Virus record (IMG/VR): IMGVR_UViG_3300031774_000064
Span: 1 to 36,239 of that record
Strand: one strand, 5' to 3'
DNA: 36,239 bases
DNA from: a virus
The translations under genes and the position numbers were made by a program. Shown here piece by piece: positions 1-5,962 of this stretch. Within the stretch, counting starts at the first letter, position 1; the number at the start of each line of letters is the position of its first letter. Below the pieces are notes generated by a model. That model did no database searches and was not told where the DNA came from. It saw nothing but the letters and a program-made list of their open reading frames with translations.

Positions 1-34
1 TTTCGTCAATTTGGGTATCTAATACATCATTCAT
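1..34 (-). CDS. Partial leftward gene, N-terminus only
   Basis: Reading leftward from position 34 an ATG opens a frame that stays open to the window edge, giving MNDVLDTQIDE. A purine-rich Shine-Dalgarno (AAGGGGG, about 39-46 on the complementary strand) sits a few bases upstream, which is the main reason to believe the start. Only 11 residues are visible, so no function can be given. It points the same way as the small genes at the right end of the window and away from the terminase operon. Confidence 0.5.
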   Translation of the reverse strand, partial: MNDVLDTQIDE

Positions 35-156
35 AAAACCCCCTTTAAGGTTGTTGACTATGTGACATCAATAATTTTAGGTTAAAAATCAGCTGCAATC
101 AAGCCTCAAATTTAATCAATCAGATCTAAACAATAATTTTTTTAATCCGGTTTCCC

Positions 157-197
157 CTGGGTAACATCTGGCTAGACCTGGTAGCACCTGGCTAAAC
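157..197. repeat. Four imperfect 10-11 bp tandem repeats (CTGG-start)
   Basis: CTGG recurs at 157, 168, 178 and 188 in the units CTGGGTAACAT, CTGGCTAGAC, CTGGTAGCAC and CTGGCTAAAC. The spacing is close to one helical turn, so the copies present the same face of the DNA. Iteron-like or regulator-binding repeats in the control region left of the terminase operon are possible; the binder is unknown. Confidence 0.5.
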
Positions 198-414
198 CAC
201 AAAAAAAACACCCGCACACTAGCCACCTAAGACAACCCCAACAACCTAGACGGATAATAACCCATCCTAAAAATAGCTGCACTTAAAACGGCTGTAAATC
301 GGAGCTACCCAACCCGCCACCCCTAAAAGATGACAAAACCCCCGCCCATCGCTAGAGGAGATACAACACCTAGCGGTAATCTTTAACAGTGCTATCTGTT
401 TTAGTCTCGCCAGG

Positions 415-431
415 TATCTGTATTACAGATA
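415..431. promoter_or_regulatory. Perfect 17-bp palindrome, operator-like
   Basis: TATCTGTA-T-TACAGATA is a perfect inverted repeat with 8-bp arms around one central base. A further copy of the arm (GCTATCTG) lies at 391-398, matching CAGATAGC at 426-433. Perfect short-spacer dyads of this size are typical binding sites for dimeric helix-turn-helix repressors. It lies in a gene-free stretch between a leftward gene and the terminase operon, where an operator would be expected. No repressor gene is identified in the window. Confidence 0.55.
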
Positions 432-435
432 GCTA

Positions 436-480
436 GGGGGTGGGGATACCGGAGGCTCTGCCGAGGGTTCCCCCTCCCCC
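436..480. terminator. G/C-rich hairpin, possible terminator
   Basis: GGGGGTGGGGATACC (436-450) can pair with the C-runs at 466-480, giving a long and very stable stem around a loop of about 15 bases. It directly follows the operator-like palindrome. There is no clear U-tract after it on either strand, so intrinsic termination is only one possibility; a packaging-site or other structural role is equally open. A similar G-run/C-run stem follows the holin gene at 27397-27442. Confidence 0.4.
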
Positions 481-483
481 CTG

Positions 484-830
484 ATGATTAGCGTCTTTTG
501 TGTGACTTTGCTTTTAGGTTTTTGGTGTGGGGGGTGTTTGGTTTTGTGTGTGGTGGGGTGTGTTGTTTTGTTTTGGGGTCGCCGGTTGGGGTTTGTGGGT
601 TTCGGGGTGGTTGGTTGGCGATTCTTTGTTTGCAGCTGGGTTTGTGCATGTTTGTTTTTGGAGTATTTGTTCTATGAATTGGTGGAGTGTGAGGTTCCAG
701 TGTGTTCCGTGCCATTGTGGGATGTAGGTGTGTTTTTGTTTGCCGATTTTGAAGTGGATCATTTCGTTTTGCGGGGGGGTAGGTGGGGGGGGGTTGTTGT
801 TTTTGGTGTGTCTGTGTTTGGGTATGGTTT
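484..830. other. Extreme G/T-rich stretch with G-quadruplex-like runs
   Basis: The + strand is almost purely G and T here: positions 541-600 contain no A and only about three C. Long open frames exist on both strands simply because stop codons are rare in such sequence, and the + frame gives an implausible Cys/Trp/Val/Phe-rich product. G-runs at 773-779 and 785-793, and several GGG/GGGG runs around 575-610, fit G-quadruplex-type patterns on the + strand. The stretch lies upstream of the terminase operon. Confidence 0.6.
514..762 (-). CDS. Doubtful leftward ORF in the G/T-rich stretch
   Basis: This 82-codon leftward frame begins MIHFKIGKQKHTYIPQWHGT and ends in a Pro/Thr/Asn/Gln-rich tail. 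The first 40 residues look somewhat protein-like, with spaced Trp, Leu and Ile. No Shine-Dalgarno precedes the ATG, because the upstream sequence on that strand is C-rich. Frames opposite real + genes in this phage give similar Asn/Thr/Pro-rich products, so it is most likely a composition artefact. It is listed because it is the only candidate gene in the stretch. Confidence 0.15.
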   Translation of the reverse strand: MIHFKIGKQKHTYIPQWHGTHWNLTLHQFIEQILQKQTCTNPAANKESPTNHPETHKPQPATPKQNNTPHHTQNQTPPTPKT

Positions 831-879
831 CCCCTGGGACTCCCTCCGTCGATTGAGGCTCGATCTTGCCTTGAACTAG

Positions 880-1090
880 CTTTTTCCTTTGCTGTTCTGA
901 TCCTATCCGGCTTGGTGTTTTTTGTCCCGTTTAAGCCCGTCGTTTCTCGGACAGGATGCGGTAGCCCCTTTAACGGGCGAACAGACGGTGGTTAGCCGAC
1001 GCTGGTTTTGGTGAGCCAGTGATTGAACTCTAGCACATTTCGTTCTGTGAAGTGTTATTGTTTTATTAGGATTTAAAAATTTTTTTAGTT
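880..1090. other. Gene-free stretch with inverted repeats upstream of the small-gene cluster
   Basis: No gene is recognisable. GCCCGT (935-940) can pair with ACGGGC (973-978), and CTGG (1002-1005) with CCAG (1016-1019), so a folded RNA or a structured DNA site is possible. AT-rich sequence at 1055-1090 could hold a weak promoter (TAGGAT at 1067-1072 with no good -35). Phage packaging start sites commonly lie close to terminase genes, so a pac or cos site is a reasonable but unproven guess. Confidence 0.3.
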
Positions 1091-1132
1091 TTGGAGAGTG
1101 TTTTGGGTTTTATTGAGTTGGGTGAGGCTGAG

Positions 1133-1276
1133 ATGGGTGAGCGTGGTTTTGTTGACCCGTTTTTGGATGAGAGTGTTGTTACTTATGTGGGGTCTGATGG
1201 GGGTTCTTATGAGGTTCAGCTGGCAGCTGGGTCTTGCAGTTTGGAGAATCCTGAAGTTTGTGAGTCTTGTGAGTAG
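1133..1276 (+). CDS. Small acidic protein, unknown function
   Basis: A 47-residue acidic protein ends in a cysteine-containing tail, with three cysteines in the last 15 residues (SCSLENPEVCESCE). I chose the ATG at 1133 because GTGAGG lies about five bases upstream; an in-frame TTG at 1091 would add 14 residues but has no Shine-Dalgarno. I do not recognise the family. It is the first convincing gene of the rightward operon leading to the terminase, and its cysteines fit the Fe-S/thiol flavour of the neighbouring genes. Confidence 0.5.
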   Translation: MGERGFVDPFLDESVVTYVGSDGGSYEVQLAAGSCSLENPEVCESCE

Positions 1277-1305
1277 ATGGGTTTTGCACAGTTGGGGAAA
1301 AGTTT

Positions 1306-1416
1306 GTGAACAAGTCAGAGCGTTTTTTTGTTGGGGTGGTGTTGATAGCGACTTCGTTGTGTTTGGGGTTTCTAGTGTTGGGGTTGGGTCTGATGTTACG
1401 TTTGTTGTTTGGTTAG
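1306..1416 (+). CDS. 36-residue single-pass membrane miniprotein
   Basis: GTG opens a 36-codon frame: a short charged N-terminus (VNKSER) followed by an unbroken hydrophobic stretch of about 24 residues and a final Leu/Arg segment, so one transmembrane helix is expected. GGGGA (1294-1298) sits seven bases before the GTG. The gene ends four bases before the ferredoxin start, which itself lacks a clear Shine-Dalgarno, so translational coupling is likely. Function is unknown; a small holin-like or membrane-modulating protein is one possibility. Confidence 0.45.
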   Translation: MNKSERFFVGVVLIATSLCLGFLVLGLGLMLRLLFG

Positions 1417-1420
1417 ATAA

Positions 1421-1663
1421 ATGAAGGTTTGGATTGACCAGGATTTGTGTACGGGTGACGGTCTTTGTGAGGAGTTGTGTGGTGACATTTTTTATGGACA
1501 TTCAGATGGGCTTTTTTATGTTAAGGAAGCTGGTTCTGAAACGCCTAAAGAGCCTACGCATAAGATGAGTGAAACGGTTAATGTGCCTGATGATTTGGCT
1601 GAAGCTGTTATTGAATCCGCTGAGGAGTGTCCTGGTGAATGTATTTTTGTGGAGGCTGATTGA
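1421..1663 (+). CDS. Ferredoxin-like Fe-S protein
   Basis: This 80-residue acidic protein resembles the small [3Fe-4S]/[4Fe-4S] ferredoxins that carry electrons to cytochromes P450 and other redox enzymes in actinobacteria. It has the family's N-terminal pattern (VWIDQDLCTGDGLCEELC: Cys10, Cys16, Cys20) and a C-terminal ECPGEC (Cys70, Cys74). The classic single-cluster form uses Cys10, Cys16 and one C-terminal Cys, with a fourth ligand optional, so five cysteines is slightly unusual. An insert of about 15 residues lies between the two motifs. It sits in the small-gene cluster ahead of terminase, and its stop overlaps the start of the 8-cysteine miniprotein (TGATG). No partner reductase or oxygenase is visible, so it probably feeds a host enzyme. 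Confidence 0.85.
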   Translation: MKVWIDQDLCTGDGLCEELCGDIFYGHSDGLFYVKEAGSETPKEPTHKMSETVNVPDDLAEAVIESAEECPGECIFVEAD

Positions 1664-1752
1664 TGAGTTGTGAGTGTGGATGCCCACCGGATTGTGGATG
1701 CACTAAAGAAAGTAATTGTGGTTGCAACTGTTGGGAAAAAGTAAATGAATAA
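1663..1752 (+). CDS. 8-cysteine miniprotein A (metallothionein-like)
   Basis: A 29-residue protein has eight cysteines at positions 3, 5, 7, 11, 13, 19, 21 and 23, spaced C-x-C-x-C-x3-C-x-C-x5-C-x-C-x-C. The core ends TKESNCGCNCWE. Its ATG overlaps the ferredoxin stop and its end overlaps the start of the next gene, so it sits in a tightly coupled chain. A paralogue with identical Cys spacing lies at 31807-31947. Dense CxC motifs in so short a protein imply metal (Zn, Cu or Fe-S) or thiol chemistry, as in metallothioneins, but I recognise no known metallothionein family. Conservation of the pattern in two places is the main evidence that it is real. Confidence 0.75.
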   Translation: MSCECGCPPDCGCTKESNCGCNCWEKVNE

Positions 1753-1930
1753 AACAGTTAAGTTGATTACGGCTATTACGGGTTTGTTAGTGGCTATTGG
1801 TACGCTTGTGGGTGCGATTACTGTAACGCTGGGGAAAGATAAGAAGGATGGCAGTAATTATTCGTACACTACGATAATCTTAGATTCTGAAGAAGCTTAT
1901 GAAAATTTTTTGAAAAACCACCCTGGGTGA
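1745..1930 (+). CDS. Small membrane-anchored protein, unknown function
   Basis: A 61-residue protein has a short basic N-terminus (MNKTVK), a hydrophobic segment at about residues 7-29 (LITAITGLLVAIGTLVGAI) and a charged, soluble C-terminal half. A single N-terminal membrane anchor or uncleaved signal is likely. It overlaps the end of the 8-cysteine miniprotein by eight bases and precedes the terminase by three. Weak purine-rich sequence (GGGAAAAAG) lies upstream. I do not recognise a family; a membrane role unrelated to packaging is plausible. Confidence 0.65.
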   Translation: MNKTVKLITAITGLLVAIGTLVGAITVTLGKDKKDGSNYSYTTIILDSEEAYENFLKNHPG

Positions 1931-1933
1931 TAT

Positions 1934-3859
1934 ATGACTTCTGGTAGAACGATAGATGAAGCAACATGGTTTAAGTATCAAGAGTTACGTGACGGCGGTT
2001 TGTCTATGTATGGGGCTTCTAAAAAGATAGGTATTTCCTATAGGGCAGCTTCAGATTTTGAAAAAGGCATAGGGTCTGTTGTTGGTAAAGCAGCTAAGAA
2101 AGCTTTCGATCAGGCTAAAAGCCCTTCTGTTGTTCCTTACGACTTGTTGTCTGATGAAGCCCGTGAAGCTTATGACGATATTGAGGTTTTCGCTAAACGG
2201 TATTTCGGGTTGATTTTGATGCCCTGGCAGATTGAAGCGACTAACAGGATCATGGAGTTACAGGCTTCTCCTCAAGAGGAGTATGTGGTAATTAACGCTC
2301 CTCCAGGTTCGGGCAAGTCCACGTTTTTTACTAGGATTCTTCCTGCTTGGGCTACTGTGAGGGATCGCACTATACGTGGGATGATCGGTTCGCATACTCA
2401 TCGTCTTGGCGAGTGGTATACCCGCCGTTTGAAAGGCGAGCTGGAACGTACTTCTCCTGTTAAGGCTGAGGCTAAGGATCTGAAAATGGGTTTAGCTGCT
2501 GATGCTGAGACTTGCCTTATGGATGATTTCGGAAGGTTTAAACCTGACGTTAAGGAAGTTTGGCGTGGGGATCAGTTTACTGTAGCTCAAGAGGGTGACA
2601 TTCCTGTTTCTGAGAAGGAACCCACTTGGACTTGTTTCGGTGTGGATTCCGGTTTCTTGGGTGGTCGTTTCGATTTGATTATTTGGGATGACCTTTATGA
2701 TCCTCGTAAGATGCGTACTTCTGAAGCCCGTGACGATTTGAAACGGTGGTGGGATGAGGTAGCTGAGACACGTTTGGAACCTGGTGGTCTTCTTGTGTTG
2801 CAAGGACAGCGCATGGCTGGTGATGACATTTACCGTTACGCCTTGGATAAAGAAGCTATCTTTGATGAAGAAGACGATTTTGAAGAAGATGTTCCTGAAG
2901 AGCTGAAGCTTGACGGTAAGCGTTACCATCATCTTGTTTACAAAGCCCATTATGAGGGTAAGTGTGAGAAGCAACACAAGTTGGATTCCGCTCCTTACCC
3001 TGATGGTTGTTTGTTGTATCCTCGTCGTTTGAATTGGAAGAAGTTGACGCATGTGAAGTCTCAAACTCCTGACAGGTACGCTATTTTGTACCAGCAGGAT
3101 GACGCTGACCCTGCGAGTGTTCTTGTTGATCCTTTGTGGATTAGTGGTGGCACGGGTGATGATGGTGTTTTGTATCAGGGGTGTTGGGATAATGACCGTG
3201 ATTTGTGGGAGTTACCTAAGAATCTTCCTGGTGAAGTGATTATTGTCGCTACGGCTGATCCTTCTCCTAGTAAGTTTTGGGCTTTGCAGGTTTGGGCGTA
3301 TGTCCCTGAGTCTGGTTTCCGTTATTTGTTGGAGTCTTACCGTCAGAAGATGGATGCTCCTACGTTTTTGGATTGGAACCATGAGGAGGGTGTTTTCACT
3401 GGTATAGCTGAGGAGTGGTGGCAGAGGTCAGCTGATATAGGGCGACCTATCAATTATTGGATAGTTGAGGCTAATGCAGCGCAAAAGTTTATTTTGCAAT
3501 ACGATCATTTTAGGCGCTGGTCTGCTGAGAGGGCGGTTAATTTGATCCCTCATTACACTCATTCACGCAATAAGGGGGACCCTGACTATGGGGTGCAGAT
3601 GCTTGCTCCTCTGTACCGTCACGGGCGTGTGAGACTTCCTGGTAAACAACGTACCGAAGCCCGCCCACATGCACTACTATTAGTTAATGAAGTAACAAAA
3701 TGGTCACCAGACGGTCATGGGTCAGCAACCGATGACTGTGTGATGGCTCAATGGTTTTTGGAGCATAATCTCCCTAACATTAGTTTGCCTAAAGGGAATG
3801 TAACTCCTTTATGGAGGCCATCATGGATAAAAGGAGAAGGTAAGTTTGAAGTCGCCTGA
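1934..3859 (+). CDS. terL: Terminase large subunit (packaging ATPase/nuclease)
   Basis: This is the motor that translocates DNA into the prohead and cuts the concatemer. Motifs in order: a helix-turn-helix-like N-terminus (about 10-45), an adenine-binding MPWQ (96-99), Walker A APPGSGKST (122-130), Walker B FDLIIWDDLYD (246-256), coupling motif LLVLQGQRM (286-294), and an RNase H-like nuclease with Asp442 (TADPSPSK), Glu512 (WIVEAN) and Asp600/601 (SATDDC). The length of 641 residues is normal for a full ATPase-nuclease. No separate small subunit is seen; the N-terminal HTH may take part of that role (inference). The last 14 bases overlap the portal gene. Codon use is G/T-heavy up to about position 3640 and then becomes more mixed. 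Confidence 0.95.
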   Translation: MTSGRTIDEATWFKYQELRDGGLSMYGASKKIGISYRAASDFEKGIGSVVGKAAKKAFDQAKSPSVVPYDLLSDEAREAYDDIEVFAKRYFGLILMPWQIEATNRIMELQASPQEEYVVINAPPGSGKSTFFTRILPAWATVRDRTIRGMIGSHTHRLGEWYTRRLKGELERTSPVKAEAKDLKMGLAADAETCLMDDFGRFKPDVKEVWRGDQFTVAQEGDIPVSEKEPTWTCFGVDSGFLGGRFDLIIWDDLYDPRKMRTSEARDDLKRWWDEVAETRLEPGGLLVLQGQRMAGDDIYRYALDKEAIFDEEDDFEEDVPEELKLDGKRYHHLVYKAHYEGKCEKQHKLDSAPYPDGCLLYPRRLNWKKLTHVKSQTPDRYAILYQQDDADPASVLVDPLWISGGTGDDGVLYQGCWDNDRDLWELPKNLPGEVIIVATADPSPSKFWALQVWAYVPESGFRYLLESYRQKMDAPTFLDWNHEEGVFTGIAEEWWQRSADIGRPINYWIVEANAAQKFILQYDHFRRWSAERAVNLIPHYTHSRNKGDPDYGVQMLAPLYRHGRVRLPGKQRTEARPHALLLVNEVTKWSPDGHGSATDDCVMAQWFLEHNLPNISLPKGNVTPLWRPSWIKGEGKFEVA

Positions 3860-5597
3860 AGAAATCATAGGTCTTCTTAGAGAAAGGGAATCAAATCTTG
3901 AGCCTGGTTTCGCACGTATGCGTCGTGTGAGAGCAGCTTATGATGGAGATATTGTAGTTCCTTTACCTGAGCTTGATGACAACGAACAGGTAGCTGTAGC
4001 TAATCTGTTAGCTCAAGGTTTGGATCAGACAGCAATGAGAATTTCGTCTGTGATGCCTGATGTTGTAATGCCTCCGATTAAAGACGATCAGAAGCAAGCT
4101 GAGAAACGTGCAAGTGTTAGACGCAGGGCTGTGTTGGGCTGGTGGCAACATAACCGTATGGATATCAAATTGTCGAAACGTGCCAGGCACATGCTTGGTT
4201 ACGCATCTTCTCCTGTTTCGTTAAGGTTTAATTCTAAGTTGGGTGTGCCTGAGTGGACTGTTAGAGATCCGTTGACGACTTTCCCAGCTCCTCTTTTCGG
4301 TCCTGATGACATGGCTCCTTATGACACAATTTTTACTTATGAACGGACTTACGACTGGTTGATGGACAATTACCCTGACCATGCTTTTAAACTCCGGCAT
4401 AAAGATACTAAAGGGTCTGACTTGTATCAGCTTGTTGAATACTGTGACCCTGAAGAAACTGTTCTTTTAGCTGTTGGTAGAGATATACAACAGGGTTCTA
4501 GTTGGAATCGTAACGCTGATTATTCTCCTCCTTTAGCGGAGTTGGAACGTAGCGTTAATCGTGCAGGCATTTGCCCTGTTGTTATTGCTGGCAGAGTTAA
4601 TTTGGATCAGCCTCAAGGACAGTTCGATCAGATGCTTGGCATGTATCAGATGCAAGCCAAGTTGATGGCTTTAGAAGTTTTAGCTGTGCAGAAAGGTATT
4701 TTCCCTGACAGTTGGCTTGTAGCTAATCCAGGTGAGACACCTCAAATTATTAACACAGCTAATGGTTTGACTGGTGAGGTTGGGATTCTTAAAGGCGGTC
4801 AATTAAAAGACACTGTTGTAAACCCTGGGTTTATGACTAACCCGACTATCGACAGGTTGGAAAGGGGTCAGCGTTTAACTGCTGGTATTCCTTCCGAGTT
4901 TGGCGGTGAGTCCGGTTCTAATATCCGAACGGGTCGTCGAGGTGAAGCGGTTCTTTCAGCGGTTGTTGATTTTCCTGTTCAGGAAGCTCAACGTATGATC
5001 GCAGCTTCTTTGGAAGTTGAGAACAAACGTGCTATTGCTTTGATGAAAGCGTATGCGGGTAATAAACCTAAGTCGTTTTATGTAACGATGAAAGGTGCTA
5101 AAGGCGTTGTTGATTACACGCCTAATAAAGATTTTGAAACTGATGAGAACCATGTTGTTTATTCTCACAGTGGTGCCGACATCAACAATTTGGTTATCGG
5201 TGCCGGTCAGAGGATAGGTATGGGAACTATGTCTAAGCGTTCTTTCATGCAGATAGACCCGATGGTTGATGATGCTGAACATGAACATGACGCTGTGATA
5301 GCTGAGAATTTGGAACAGGCTTTGTTGGTCAGTATCCAAACTCAAGCTTCGCAAGGTTCTATACCTCCTAATGATCTAGCTCGTATCACTGAACTTGTTA
5401 GAACAGATAAAGCAGAATTAGCTGATGCTGTTCAGAAGGTTCAAGAAGAAGCACAGCAAAGGCAAGCGTCTGAGGCACCAGCTGGTTCCCCTGAAACTAT
5501 GCCTGGGTTAGCTCAAGAAGGTGTAGGTGCTGAACAAGCGGTTGCATCTGCTGGTGGGCGACCTGCTTTGCGTGATCTGTTAGCACAGGTGGGATAA
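3846..5597 (+). CDS. Portal protein
   Basis: This forms the dodecameric ring at the capsid vertex through which DNA enters and leaves, and onto which the terminase docks. The 583-residue protein directly follows terL and has the length and alpha/beta character of SPP1 gp6/phi29-type portals, including a conserved-looking RAAYDGD near residue 30 and the core around LTAGIPSEFGGESGSNIRTG. The C-terminal 80 residues are rich in Gln, Ala and Glu. It starts at TTG with AAGGAGAAGG just upstream, overlapping the terminase end. The call rests on position and overall features rather than one diagnostic motif. Confidence 0.85.
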   Translation: MKSPEEIIGLLRERESNLEPGFARMRRVRAAYDGDIVVPLPELDDNEQVAVANLLAQGLDQTAMRISSVMPDVVMPPIKDDQKQAEKRASVRRRAVLGWWQHNRMDIKLSKRARHMLGYASSPVSLRFNSKLGVPEWTVRDPLTTFPAPLFGPDDMAPYDTIFTYERTYDWLMDNYPDHAFKLRHKDTKGSDLYQLVEYCDPEETVLLAVGRDIQQGSSWNRNADYSPPLAELERSVNRAGICPVVIAGRVNLDQPQGQFDQMLGMYQMQAKLMALEVLAVQKGIFPDSWLVANPGETPQIINTANGLTGEVGILKGGQLKDTVVNPGFMTNPTIDRLERGQRLTAGIPSEFGGESGSNIRTGRRGEAVLSAVVDFPVQEAQRMIAASLEVENKRAIALMKAYAGNKPKSFYVTMKGAKGVVDYTPNKDFETDENHVVYSHSGADINNLVIGAGQRIGMGTMSKRSFMQIDPMVDDAEHEHDAVIAENLEQALLVSIQTQASQGSIPPNDLARITELVRTDKAELADAVQKVQEEAQQRQASEAPAGSPETMPGLAQEGVGAEQAVASAGGRPALRDLLAQVG

Positions 5598-5962
5598 TGC
5601 CAAGAAAAGTTAAATCGAAACAAACGTATGGCGAGCGCAAGAAACAAGAAGATGCTATGGATGTTGTGCCTATGCACGAAGAGCCTTCTGTTAGGAAGCC
5701 TCCGATAACACCTGGCGGTCCTGGTTCTTTTGTAAGACCAACGGAACGACCAATGGAACCTATAACATCTGGTGTAGCTTCCGGTCCAGGTATGGGTGTT
5801 CGACCTCCACGGGCTGTTGTTAAAAAACAAGAAGAGGAAACATCTGCTAGGTTGATTGCTTTTCAACCCTTGCTGGAAGAGTTAGCTGCTTTACCAGGCG
5901 CGGGAGTGGAAACTAAAAGATTTGTAAACAAGTTAAGAGTTAAGAACAATCAGGTCTTTTAA
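5597..5962 (+). CDS. Small Pro/Arg-rich protein, probably structural
   Basis: This 121-residue basic protein has a Lys/Arg-rich N-terminus (MPRKVKSKQTYGERKK), a Pro/Gly-rich disordered middle (about 35-75) and a short predicted helical C-terminus (about 80-115). It overlaps its neighbours on both sides as TAATG, so it is translated with the portal and the giant protein. No family is recognised. Position and disorder suggest a minor head or connector-associated component, but that is inference. Confidence 0.7.
   Translation: MPRKVKSKQTYGERKKQEDAMDVVPMHEEPSVRKPPITPGGPGSFVRPTERPMEPITSGVASGPGMGVRPPRAVVKKQEEETSARLIAFQPLLEELAALPGAGVETKRFVNKLRVKNNQVF

Noticed and set aside
484-879. Rightward 131-codon frame in the G/T-rich stretch
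   Set aside because: Composition (Val, Phe, Trp, Cys, Gly) is what random G/T sequence yields; no Shine-Dalgarno, no family-like pattern, and other frames are equally open.
1040-1075. Promoter before the terminase operon
   Set aside because: A TAGGAT -10-like box exists, but the -35 region (TTCTGT) is weak and the area is AT-rich, so chance matches are likely.
1085-1501. Leftward 138-codon frame opposite the ferredoxin
   Set aside because: It is the Asn/Thr/Leu-rich shadow of convincing + genes; the ferredoxin motifs are on the + strand.
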